Positions 12,405 to 22,498 of a stretch of DNA of 38,821 nucleotides are shown here, piece by piece. Within the stretch, counting starts at the first letter, position 1; every line of letters starts with the position of its first letter. The stretch spans positions 309,294 to 348,114 of the forward strand of contig BFEA01000487.1 in NCBI GenBank assembly GCA_003427395.1, written 5' to 3'. Position numbers and translations under genes: made by a program. The DNA comes from Chara braunii. Lineage: Eukaryota; Streptophyta; Charophyceae; Charales; Characeae. The notes below the pieces were generated by a model. The model ran no database searches. It was not told the DNA's origin and saw only the letters and a program-made list of their open reading frames with translations.

Positions 12405-12630
12405 AGATACTGTTGTAGTCATCGACCTTGAACGAGGAATGCTTAGTAAGGGTGAGGCATCACCTTACACTGATTACGTCCCTACCTTTCGTAAACACTG
12501 CCCATGGCTCCTACCGAGTGAATGGTCCGATGAAGTTTTCGGGCTGCGGTGATCTTCGTGGGTTGCCACTGAGTGTTGTGTGAAGTTCATTAACCCTTAT
12601 CATTTAGAAGAAAGAAGGGAGTACAGAGAA
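12405..12630 (+). pseudogene. 18S rRNA-derived fragment, diverged
   Basis: Collinear with the 3' domain of eukaryotic 18S rRNA. Recognisable blocks in order are ttgaacgaggaatgcttagt (18S has CTTCAACGAGGAATTCCTAGT), gattacgtccctacctt, ggctcctaccgagtgaatgg (18S has CGCTCCTACCGATTGAATGG), gtgaagttcattaaccctta and tcatttagaagaaag. Similarity fades about where the GTAACAAGG block should begin, replaced by AG-rich sequence. Spread substitutions and small length changes show it is not a working rRNA gene. It is an inserted rDNA piece or a retro-copied rRNA fragment. I identified it by comparing with conserved 18S blocks from memory, not by an alignment. Confidence 0.8.
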
Positions 12631-13030
12631 GAAGAGGGAGAAGAAGAGAAGGAAGAAAAGATAGGGGAAGAGGAAGGAGGAGGAAAACAAAGAAAGACAT
12701 ACAGAGACAACAAAAACACCAACAAACAGCGCACAAACAGACAAACGCAATAAGACGGGCAGCGACACACAGCGACAGATAGGTACATATAGATAACAGG
12801 TACAGACAACAATAGAGACAAGACTCTTCCAGCAACAGACATATGGATACATTCAACGACAGACAAACAGGCACGCTAGCTGAGGTAGAGAGACTGACTG
12901 AGACAGACTGACTGACTGAGACAGACAGACCGACTGAGACAGACAGACAGGCAGACGGGTAGACAAACATTAGAAGAAAGAAAGAGGGGAGAGAAAGATA
13001 CAGGGGGATAGAAGGAGGAAGAGAGTAAAA
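12631..13030. repeat. AG-rich and GACA/GACT simple sequence
   Basis: The first part is GAAGA-rich, and 12885-12965 is an imperfect GACTGACTGAGACAGACAGA array. Long minus-strand frames of S, L, F and C are a by-product of this composition and are not called as genes. Confidence 0.7.
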
Positions 13031-13075
13031 TACCTTAGATGCTAGAGAAAAGGTTAACAAAATGTTTTTTTTTCA

Positions 13076-14088
13076 GGATGCCTAAAGAGGTGCATTCAGG
13101 ATGCCTATAAAGCACTACAGTGGGAGCCATACGGTGGGGAGGGGTGCTTTTAGGCCTTCACGGCATTCACCCCTTCAGGATCATTCGGGATCCTCAAACT
13201 TGAGAATGAGAGTCATACGGTGGGGGGGGGTGCTTTCAGGCCTTCAGGGCATTCACCCCTTCATGATCGTTCAGGATCCTCAAGCTTAACAGTGGGACCC
13301 ATAGGGTGGGGGGGGGGTCTTTCAGGCCTTCAGGGCATTCATCCCTTCAGAGTCGTTCAGGATCCTCAAGCTTAACTGTAGGAGTCACAGGGTGGGAGGG
13401 GGTTCTTTCAGGCCTTCAGGGCATTCACCCCTCAGGATCGTTCATATTGTTCAGGATGCTAAAACGACACAACACTGGAAACCAGAAGGTAGGGACGAGT
13501 GCTCCTTTCAGACCTCCGAAGGCATTCACCTTCAGGGCATTCACCTCTTCAGGATCGTTCATGATCCTCAAGCTTGACATGGGGGGGGGGGGGCTTTCAG
13601 GCCTTCAAGGCATTCACCCCTTCAAGATTGTTCGGGATCCTCAAGCTTAACAGTGGGAGCCATACGGTGGGGGGGGGTACTTTCAGGCCTTCAGGGCATT
13701 CACCCCTTCAGGATCGTTCACAATCCTCAAGCTTAACAGTGAGACTCATAAGGTGGGGGGGGGGTCTTCCAGGCCTTCATGACATTCACCCCTCCAAGAT
13801 CGTTTAAGATCCTCAAGGTTAACAATGGGGGCCATTGGGGGGGGGGGGGGGTTCTTTCAGGCCTTCATAGCATTCACCCCTTCTTTATAGTTCACATTGT
13901 TCAGGATGTCAAAACGACACAACACTGAAGAACAAAGGTGAGAACGGGTGCTCCTTTCAGACCTCCGAAGGCATTCACCCCTTCATGATTGTTCAGGATC
14001 CTCGACGCTTAACACTGGGAGCCATAGGGTGGGGCAGGGGGTGCTTTCAGACCTTCAAGGCATGCACTTCTTCAGGATGGTTCACGGG

Positions 14089-14120
<32 letters not shown>

Positions 14121-16215
14121 AACAACAACAACAACAACTTATGAAGACTATGAACAATCCTTAAGAGGTGAATGCGCTGAACGGCATGAAAGCAACCCCC
14201 CCTCTGCCTTTCACTATCATGAAAGGGTGAAGGCCTTGAAAGACCTCGCACCTCCATTTGACTCTCTGCTTCAGACCACCAAAGACATTCACCTCTTCAG
14301 AATCGTTCAGGATCTTCACCGCCTAACAGTGGGAGCCATAAGGTGGGGAAGGGTGCTTTCAGGCCCTCGGCGCATTCACCCCTTCAGGATCGTTTGGGAT
14401 CCTCAAGCTTAACAGTGGGAGTCATATGGTGGGGGGGATACTTTCAAACCTTCAGGGCATTCACACCTTCATGATCGTTCAGGATCCTCAAGCTTAACTG
14501 TGGGACCTATAGGGTGGGGGGGGGGATTCTTTCAGGCCTTCAAGGCATTAAACCCTTCAGAATCGTTCAAGATCCTCAAGCTTAACAGTAGGAGTCATAG
14601 GGTGGGAGGGGGTTCTTTAAGGCCTTGAGGACATTTACCCCTTCAGGATCGTTCACATTGTTCAGGATGCCAAAACGACACAACACTGAAAACCAGAAGG
14701 TGGGAACGGCTGCTCCTTTTATACCTCCGAAGGCATTTACCTTCCGGGCATTCACCCCTTCAGGATCGTTTAGGATCCTCAAGCTTGACACTGGAAGCCA
14801 TACGGTGGGCGGGGGGTTGTTTTCAGGCCTTCAGGGCATTCACCCCTTTAGGATCGTTCGGGATCGTCAAGCTTAATAGTAGGAGCCATACGGTGGGGGG
14901 GGGTGCTTTCAGGCCTTCAGGGTATTCACCCCTTCAGGATCGTTCACAATCCTTAAGCTTAACAGTGGGACCATAAGGTGGGGGGGGGTCTTTCAGGCCT
15001 TCATGGCATTCACCCCTTCAGAATCGTTCAGGATCCTCAAGGTTAATAGTGGGGGCCATAGCGTGGGGGGGGGGTCTTTCAAGCCTTCAAGACATTCACC
15101 CCTTTAGGAGGATCGTTCACATTGTTCAGGATGTCAAAATGACACAACACTTGAGAACAAAGGTGGGAACGGTTGCTCCTTTCAGACCTCCGAAGGCATT
15201 CAGCCCTTCAGGATCGTTCAAGATCTTCAGCGCTTAACAGTGGGAGCCATAGGGTAGGGGCGGGGGTGCTTTCAGGCCTTCAGGGCATTCACACCTTCGG
15301 GATGGTTCACGGGAAAAAAAAAAAAAAAAAAAAAAAAAACCANNNNNNNNNNNNNNNNNNNNNNNNNNNNNNNNNNNNNNNNNNNNNNNNNNNNNNNNNN
15401 NNNNNNNNNNNNNNNNNNNNNNNNNNNNNNNNNNNNNNNNNNNNNNNNNNNNNNNNNNNNNNNNNNNNNNNNNNACAACAACAACAACAACAACATTATG
15501 AAGACTATGAACAATCCTGAAGGCGTGAATGCCCTGAACGGCCTGAAAGCAACCCACCCTTTGACTCTCACTACCACGAAGGGGTGAAGGCCTTCAAAAC
15601 CCTCGCACCTCCATTCGACTCCCTGCTTCAGACCATCGAATGCATTCACCTCTTCAGGATCGTTCAGGATCTTCAGCGCTTAATATTGGGAGCCATAGGG
15701 TGGGGGGGGCAGTGCTTTCAGGCCTTCGGGGCACTCACCTCTTCAAGATGGTTCACGAAAAAAAAAAAAAAAAAAAAAAACATCATGAAGACTATGAACA
15801 ATCCTGAAGGGTTCAGTGCCCTGAACGGCCTGAAAGCAACCCCCCCTTTGGTTCTCACTATCATGAAGGGGTAAAGGCCTTGAAAGCCCTCGCACTTCCA
15901 TTCGACTCCCTGCTTTCAGACCACAGAAGACATTCACCTCTTCAGGATCGTTCAAGATCCTCAGCGCTTAACATTGGGAGTCATACGGTGGGGGGAGGGG
16001 TGTTTTCAGGCCTTCAGGGCATTCACCCTTTTAAGATCGTGCACGGGAAAAAAAAAAAAAAAAACATCATGAAGACTATGAACAATCCTGAAGGGGTGAA
16101 TGCCCTGAACGACATTCACCTCTTCAGGATCGTTCAGGATCCTCAACGCTAGGGGGGGTGCTTTCAGGCCTTCAGGGCATTAACCCCTTCAGGATGGTTC
16201 ACGGAAAAAAAAATA
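13076..16215. repeat. Tandem array of ~86-bp units with inverted blocks
   Basis: The basic unit is about 85-86 bp: gcattcaccccttcaggatc, then a BamHI/HindIII-containing ggatcctcaagctt, a variable G-run of 6-14, and tttcaggccttcaggg. A second unit type (cattgttcaggatg ... gacctccgaaggcattcacc) starts near 13442, 13891, 14652 and 15117. Tracts of A (about 14088-14118, 15314-15339, 15758-15780, 16049-16063) follow ttcacggg or a variant and are followed by units in reverse orientation (tatgaacaatcctgaagg...). Peptides predicted from it (QAFRAFTP-like) merely reflect the repeat. Confidence 0.9.
15343..15474. other. Assembly gap (132 N)
   Basis: An N run between a poly(A) tract and a CAA repeat inside the tandem array. 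By comparison with the equivalent junction at 14085-14150, true missing sequence may be little or none, or the gap size may be an estimate. Confidence 0.95.
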
Positions 16216-16874
16216 AAAAAAAATGAATTCATCATGAACAACATTTTGCACCCCAAGCTTTCACAATTGCAAACTGTGATTCATCACGTACAAACATGAA
16301 TTCAAACCCGAAAAACCACTTAATTTTTTCGACTTTAAGAATGTTCATCTGTGAATATTCATCTATGTGATAACCACTTGTGAGATGCTAGGTTGTTTTA
16401 CCAGACGTCCGGGACCCCCCTGACCGTCCGGGATGTTCGACTGGACGTCTGGTCGGACGTCGGATCGGACAAGGGTTGTCCGACCTAGAGCAAAAAAAAA
16501 AAAAAAAAAAAAAATCATGTGGCTTCTACCTTGCATAAGGTGTATGCCACCAAAATTTTGGCTCATTTGAGCTAGTAGAAAAAAAGATAAAAATCCTCAA
16601 AGTTTCTAATCCCCACCTATACCCCTCCTATCCCCACCAAAACCCCTCGTACCCCCCCCNCCCNCCCCNAANATCACCCNATAACCAAATGCTCAGAAAA
16701 NTCTGAATTTTTTTTATGGGGGATCTCTATGGCATGCGCAACACTTTTTTTTTTTTCTTTTTTTTTTAATGTCAAAAAGTGGTTGTCCGGGATCCCGGAC
16801 AAGCCCGTATCTCATTAACTTTGATCCTTTGCTTATTGTAAGGTGGTTCAAAGCATAGACATGATTATGCCTCC
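16216..16874. other. Non-coding, GACGTCC-rich sequence and a palindrome
   Basis: 16390-16490 is rich in short variants of ccggacgtc and tccgac on both strands. A perfect 20-bp palindrome, ttgtccgggatcccggacaa, lies at 16783-16802. Low-quality bases (N at 16660, 16664, 16669, 16672, 16680, 16701) surround a C-run. Poly(A) and poly(T) tracts lie at 16491-16514 and 16745-16767. No gene. Confidence 0.6.
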
Positions 16875-16980
16875 ATTATTATCATTATTGGTGTTGTTAT
16901 TATTATTATTACTATTATTATTATTATTGTTGTTGTTGTTGTTGTTGTTATTATTATTTTATTATTATTATTATTATTAC
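16875..16980. repeat. ATT/GTT microsatellite
   Basis: (ATT)n with an internal (GTT)n. The same ATT array resumes at 17244-17273, on the other side of the MITE-like element. Confidence 0.85.
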
Positions 16981-17245
16981 TAGGCTACCAGCCGGGCCGC
17001 CCTGGTCCCGGGTGGCCAGCCCGTGCAAGGATCAAGGAAGGTCCCAGCCAAAAAAAAAAAAAAAAAAAAAATCCAAAAACTCCGAAAAAAAACTATATTA
17101 TACAGAAAAATAAACTGAACCGTTTTTGCCTCAGGGTCACATTGAAATTTTGCACCAAATTTAGAATAAAGAATAAAATTATAATTTTTTTTTTGTAATT
17201 TTTATTTTTTGATTGTTTTTTGCCCGGCCGGGCTTTGGTAGCCTA
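16981..17245. mobile_element. MITE-like element with TA-flanked inverted ends
   Basis: The left end is taggctaccagccgggc and the right end reads, on the other strand, taggctaccaaagcccggc. The ends are thus inverted repeats (GGCTACCA plus a GC-rich extension), flanked by TA and embedded in an ATT microsatellite that continues on both sides. The 265-bp body is A/T-rich and non-coding. A TA target duplication would fit Tc1/mariner-type or similar DNA elements; the autonomous partner is not here. Confidence 0.6.
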
Positions 17246-17450
17246 TTATTATTATTATTATTATCATTATTATTTACTTTTGTTTTTGTCATTTTACTAT
17301 TGCAATTATTAATCATCATGGAGGCAAGAGATGAAGGGAATGCGGGGTATTGGAAAGGAGAGAGACACTATCATAGTGCCTACCGCCTCTATCCTCCTCC
17401 ATTATTTTCCTTGATAGATCCTCTCTGTCACTTATCACACCGACTATAAG
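17246..17450. other. Short non-coding spacer
   Basis: ATT repeat remainder and unremarkable sequence up to the candidate LTR start. Confidence 0.5.
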
Positions 17451-18753
17451 TGTCCGAAAATAATTTTCACTAAGATAATCCTTGTTTTGCTAACCCTAAA
17501 GGGTCAGACAAATAAATACATAGACTAGACATGACCGATAAACAGGGCGATTGCGGAAGCTCTGCCGGAGTTCAGGAGGAACTCTGGAGGCAGGGAACCA
17601 TGAGGTAGGCGTCACATAACCCTTTTCCCGTATACCCTTACAAGCTACGCCTTTCTATTGGACTGTCTGTATGGCATACTGGTTATGCTTTCTTCAGGAT
17701 AAAGATAATCAAAAGGGAAAATAATATGATTGGAATAAGAATCCTGCCTGGTGAAATGGAAGGAACCTAAATTAACCAAGAAGGACCTAGACTGTCTGGA
17801 CTTGAAGGACAAAGTGATGCGATAAGGACTCATGTGAGAGTTGTCGTGCTACTTATGTATGCTCTGACTTGACTAAGGATCGACAATGAGGTACTCATGT
17901 TCGAGTTACCTTACTCTCTACCGTATCGACTGTCGTCGTGACGGGAAGAAGGTTTTGACATTAACTTATGAATTTAATTAGGTACTCATGTGTGAGTTAC
18001 CTTACTATCTGCCGGATCGACTGTCGTCGTGACGGACAGAGATATCTGACAATAACTTATGAACTAAATTAGGTACTCATGTGTGAGCTACCTTACTATC
18101 TGCCGGATCGGCTGTCGTCGTGACGGGCAGAGATATCTGACGATAACTTATGAACTAAATTAGGTACTCGTGTGTGAGTTACTTCACTGTCGGATCGAAT
18201 GTCGTCGTGACGGGCAGAGATATCTGACGATAATTTATGAACTAAATTAGGTACCCATGTGTGAGTTGCTTTACTGTCGGATCGACTGTCGTCTTGACAA
18301 GCAGAGGTGTCTAACACTAACTTAAGATGATTTGATTGATATTTGTCAAGAGAATAATACATTACGCAGTAGCGGAAATAGACTGCCTTTTAAAAGTTCG
18401 GCCTGAATATCTAACGGGTCAGTTCTAGGCGTTTTACCACGCGTACCCCATTTTATGTTACAGCGATCGAGCAAACGCCCTCAACCGACCTACTTCTACA
18501 AAGGCATGGAAAAGCCTTCACACGTGGGCCGGTAGCTCAGCAGGGATACGCCTACCTTAGGTTGGTGACAGCCCCTCAGGTAGAGGTAAGTTGTACCTCG
18601 CGGGTCCCCGACCTGTCGTGGGGTGTCGTGAGAGGTATAGCTGGCGTGCACGGTCGGAGTGGTGACTATACTGTTCTTCAAGAAATAAGTCATGCGTGAC
18701 ACGACCGTGAGGTTCAGCGCTCCCAGCGGGGTGCGGGACCGCTGCGCGTGACA
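17451..18753 (+). repeat. Candidate 5' LTR of the Gypsy element
   Basis: It begins TGTC and ends GACA, which are complementary ends as expected for an LTR, and the end lies two bases before an 18-nt primer site. The length of 1303 bp is plausible. It contains five ~91-bp tandem repeats in the U3-like part and a tRNA-like A-box (tagctcagcagg, 18536-18547) near the 3' part. The start is inferred from the TG...CA rule and could be off, because the matching 3' LTR is missing. Confidence 0.55.
17890..18335 (+). repeat. Five ~91-bp tandem repeats inside the LTR
   Basis: Units start with ggtactcatgtgtgagttac at 17890, 17981, 18072, 18163 and 18250, giving periods of 91, 91, 91 and 87. Each contains gactgtcgtcgtgacgggca or a close variant. 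Tandem repeats in the U3 part of LTRs often act as transcriptional enhancers; that role here is inference. Confidence 0.9.
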
Positions 18754-18755
18754 GG

Positions 18756-18773
18756 TGGCGCCGTTGCCGGGGA
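18756..18773 (+). other. Primer binding site for tRNA-Asp
   Basis: tggcgccgttgccgggga is the exact complement of the 3' 18 nt of eukaryotic tRNA-Asp(GTC), CCA included. This primer is well known from plant Gypsy elements of the Athila/Tat type. It fixes the strand and the 5' LTR end. Confidence 0.9.
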
Positions 18774-19257
18774 CCTTCGGTTGCCTGGCGGGGTCCTATG
18801 TGAACGGACATGAGTCTGGCTAATTGAAGCCCTAGCAAAACGACAAACATAAGATAGGCTACTGTATATCCTTCGCTAGTAAGTAAGAGAGTTACTGAAA
18901 GTAATTATCGGTCTGAGAGTAGAGCTAGAATGAGTTGAAAGTCTCTTGTCTATCATTCCTGCAAATCTTAGTCTGTTTTTTTATCACTCCCTAGATAGGT
19001 AGTAGCATTTGATAACGGAAAAACTAATCGGTGTAATAGGATTTGACAAGTCTTGTCAAGGTTGTCCGAGAGATTGCTGCTACGGTATTCCCTTCTGATA
19101 ATAACACCTTTTGACGATCTGACACACTTTCATTTTCAGAAGTCCTTATTAAAGGTTCCTTGGGTAACCTATATTACACAATCAAACTTATCGCCTTGTT
19201 GACGCAGTACTGGTTAGGCGCTTGGGAAATTTATCAAGGTGCGACATCCTCCAACCA
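18774..19257 (+). other. Gypsy 5' leader, non-coding
   Basis: Sequence between primer site and first leader ORF. No conserved motif recognised. Confidence 0.5.
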
Positions 19258-20260
19258 TGGCGCGCGGATCAGGAGCTGGGAGGGGAAGAGGAGGACGGCA
19301 AGGGAAAGTGACGGGTAGGCATATTGATTTGACAAAGGAAAGAGAAGAGTGAGAGGAAGAAGAGGAAGAGGAAGAAAAATGGGAAGGGCCGCGTTTACGA
19401 TGATATCAGGAAGACTTCCTCGAGAGCACACGCCGTCCCCTGGAAAAATGACATATTATTCTTACAAATACGAGCAACATTATGGTGCTCCACCTCCGCG
19501 ATTTAAACCGCCTTCTTCTCCATCTTATCCAATGGCGTATTCGTCACCATCCTCTTCCATGGTACCCCGTCTTCAATAGCTGGCAGTAGTTCCTCAATCA
19601 CCTCGAACGACTCTTCCACCTTTGACTCCATATGTGCATGATCCTCCCATAGTATCTCAAGACAAGCCAACAAACCATAGGCTATGTATCACCTTAGCAT
19701 TATTCTTCCTATGCCAGGTTGAGTTATGCGGGTTGATCTCATACCTATTATACAGGGGGGTTATCTGAGGAGTGCCTCGACAAGGGGAAAGTATGTCATG
19801 AAAAAAAAAAAAAAAAAAAATCTAAAACATTCCTAATTTTTGTTGAGTGTGATAATCCGTCAGAGTTGGTGAAAGGTATATTAACTGGGTGGACATAATA
19901 GTACCCGACCCATATCTTCATAATCCTTGATCAACTCAGTCAATTGGAGCAAGAAGGGAAGGTGGAAACAAGTCCCAGCAAGGAACTAAAGAAGTCAAAA
20001 GAGTAAAACTTGAAAATGCAGGAATAAAATTTAAATAAAGGTCTTAATAGGTAACGACGTAAGTTGAGATGCTGCTTAGTAAAGATATCATAAGTCAGTA
20101 ATTGTAATAACAAGGTCGGTATATTAAATGGGTTGTCCTTGTCTTGCCTTTTGTATAAACAGGTCACTAAAGGGGGGTTGTCCGGATTCGATCAAGATAC
20201 CTTACTCGGAGCAAGTTTCCAGGGTCGAAGCACCCGTTAGGAACGATGATGGGCTAGAAA
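19258..20260 (+). pseudogene. Gypsy leader ORF remnant, basic and Pro/Ser-rich
   Basis: An ATG at 19258 starts a short Gly/Arg-rich peptide (MARGSGAGRGRGG) that stops near 19350. A frame at 19349-19579 then reads a basic start and a Pro/Ser/Tyr-rich tail (PPPRFKPPSSPSYPMAYSSP). This composition is typical of disordered gag N-termini, but no capsid domain is visible. A poly(A) tract of 20 interrupts the region at 19801. 19820-20260 has no recognisable coding. Probably the broken start of gag or of an extra ORF. Confidence 0.4.
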
Positions 20261-20981
20261 TGACGTTGCCAAAAGGAAGGGGCAGAGCGGAACTTAGCGA
20301 GACATGGTAGGGCAACTCGTTAGGAAATGAGGCATTTATGTGGGTAGAAACGAGTTGGGATACGGTGGAAGGATGACGTAGTATGAGGGTCATCCTCTAC
20401 CTGTCTACCCGTCTCTGGCATGGTCATAAATAAGGTCTCGGTCAAGGAGAGGAAGAATATCTACTACTACTTACAGAGATGGCAGAAGCGGCGCGGAACG
20501 TTTGGAGCCGAGAGGGTGGATGGTAAGACATAAGAGGAGTTATAAAGGAAATCAAAATGCTTCCGGCCAAAAACTTTGTTCTCCCAATCCGTTACATTAG
20601 AACCACGCTCCCTGATTTCATTATCAATGAGATGTTTTTTGGTCAAGCAAGAGTGGAGTTGGCCGTTGAAGCCGCACCGAGAGTACCTAAGAGAGGATAC
20701 GACTTCTCCACCCCTCATATGATCTAATGTTTATACATAGAAAAGGGCCCCGAGCTAGCCGAAAGTGATTTTAGCAATGTTTTGTCCATCATAGACACGT
20801 ATGTCTGTACTTATTTTATAGAAGAAAGATTTGGGTACTGGGAGAAGTTAAAAGAGAAAGTACACTCGGGGATTTGCGTGGATGGTATTCCCACCATGTT
20901 TGGGTTGGTCTGTAACTTCTGGTCTGGGGACTGGGTGATGGTAGGTGAGATGGAAGAAGAAGAAAAGGGGTTTGTATTCTA
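20261..20981 (+). pseudogene. Gypsy leader module, copy 1 (broken)
   Basis: This copy encodes a module of unknown function that is repeated at 21345-22058. It begins MTLPKGRG (copy 2: MSLPQGLS) and includes LPDFIINEMFFGQARVE, then RGYDFSTPHMI, a TAA stop, then CLYIEKGPELAESDF, DGIPTMFGL and SGDWVMVGEMEEE. The TAA at 20726-20728 replaces a Tyr codon of copy 2, and earlier stops or shifts are present near 20310 and 20375. I know no domain with this sequence. It lies between the Gypsy leader and gag on the same strand, so it is an element-specific protein or the N-terminal part of Gag. Confidence 0.55.
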
Positions 20982-21344
20982 AGAGTAATAGGGCAACAGG
21001 AGTGTATGAGAGGCAAAAAGGGGAAGGTTAGGAAGCTGAAGAAGAACATTTGTTTGTTTAAAGGGATGAAACTAGCAATGAGTGGATGTCCTGAGAGAGG
21101 AAAGGGGAAGATAAGTAGATATGGGGAGCAACAGTCATATCTCGAATAGAATTGAAGGAAATAGAGAATTGATAACTATAATGAGGGGGAGTATGACGCC
21201 ACTAGTAGGACTTACGCATAAGTATTGTGTGTTTTTGTCTCTTCCTTTTTGCACCACTCAAGCCACCAAAGATCACTCAAGATGTCATAAGCCACTCAGG
21301 GAGTTGGGGTTGAGCTGTCCATCCATACCCGACAGGGATTAAGG

Positions 21345-22058
21345 ATGTCATTGCCTCAAGGACTAAGCATGAGGGAAGAAGAAGTCACCGCATAGTCGGG
21401 AACCTCGATTGGGCCGGAGACGTTCATATGGGTAGAAGTTGGGCACACCCCGGACAAAGAAAGTATAATAATTTGGGCGACCTTGTACCTCTTATCACGC
21501 TTATGGAGGATGCACGTCGTGGATTTGGCGGTAGGACATAGTCAACCACTGTCCAGGTTTATCTTGACTACAAAGGCGATCCTTGAGGACAAAATTTGAT
21601 AGGAAAGTTGGGGGGAGTTCCGGCCAATTATGTAGACGATAGAAGCAAGATGGGAATCATATTTTGTTTATCCCACCAACTACGTGAAGGCTATCCTTCC
21701 GGACTTTATCGTTGATGAAGTCTTTCACGACCAAGCTAATGTAGAACAAGCAGCCCTGACTGCCATAGCCGTACCTCTGGGAGGGTACACATTTTTTACG
21801 CCCCAGGTTCTTTATTGTTTATATTTGGAAATGAGACCGAATTTGGCTAACAAAGATTTTGAGGAAGTCCTGTCCACGGTAGACGCATACGTTCGTGTCC
21901 ACCGTATAGAACCAAGACAGATCGATTGGAAAAAACTTAAGGCCGAAATGAAGGCCGAGGCTTGCATTTTTGGTATTCCTATAATGTTCGATATGGTGTA
22001 TGATTCCTGGACGGGGGACTGGATGTCTGCAGAAGAGATTGAAGAGGTAGGTTGGTAA
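21345..22058 (+). pseudogene. Gypsy leader module, copy 2 (better preserved)
   Basis: The second copy of the module at 20261-20981. Its C-terminal 124 codons (21684-22058) are intact: ILPDFIVDEVFHDQANVEQ, GGYTFFTPQVLYCLYLEM, FEEVLSTVDAYVRV, CIFGIPIMFDMVYDSW, TGDWMSAEEIEE. Upstream, the part matching MSLPQG is separated from it by shifts near 21396-21620. The two copies are collinear with an offset near 1.09-1.11 kb, which points to a tandem duplication inside the retrotransposon. The sequence has no zinc knuckle and no known enzymatic motif; regular W and aromatic spacing suggests a folded domain. Function unknown. Confidence 0.55.
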
Positions 22059-22498
22059 ACGAACTAGAAGTAGACGGATATAATCAAGCCCGTTTTTTAC
22101 ATATAATCGGCCCTCTCATTTAGACGGTAAGGGTAATAACTGGGGCACGCAAACTAAGAAAATTAGTGTATACCAGGTAATGTCAAAGGGAAGGATGAGA
22201 TGAGAGTAGAAAGAGAAATATGTAAGATAGTTAGAACCATGGGCTGGATGGGGTTTAGATGGCGCCTTGGGATGGGTAAAACGCCCAAGACAGAAAATTA
22301 AAAAGAAAGTTAGAAAAACTGAAATGTGATCTAAAAACCGTCGTCTCTGCATGTGTATGACAGATTTACTGAGGACTGTGGAAAGATGGGAGACGCCAAT
22401 GGAGGACAGAGATCCATTACAGCCGTCAAAATCGTACGGCTACTTGAAAGCAGAACAATCAAAAGATCACAACTGCCATGGATAAAAATATTCCCCTC
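22059..22498 (+). other. Gypsy sequence between leader module and gag
   Basis: Likely decayed N-terminal gag sequence in shifting frames (for example EDRDPLQPSKSYGYLKAEQ near 22405), but too broken for a firm call. Confidence 0.35.

Noticed and set aside
12590-13060. 156-codon minus-strand frame rich in L, S, F and C
   Set aside because: Composition artefact of AG-rich and GACA simple sequence.
13101-16152. Many frames encoding repeats like FRAFTPSGSF
   Set aside because: They are translations of the ~86-bp DNA repeat, occur in several frames and both orientations, and are cut by A-tracts.
17890-18335. CRISPR-like array
   Set aside because: The whole 91-bp unit is repeated with no unique spacers, the context is a eukaryotic LTR.
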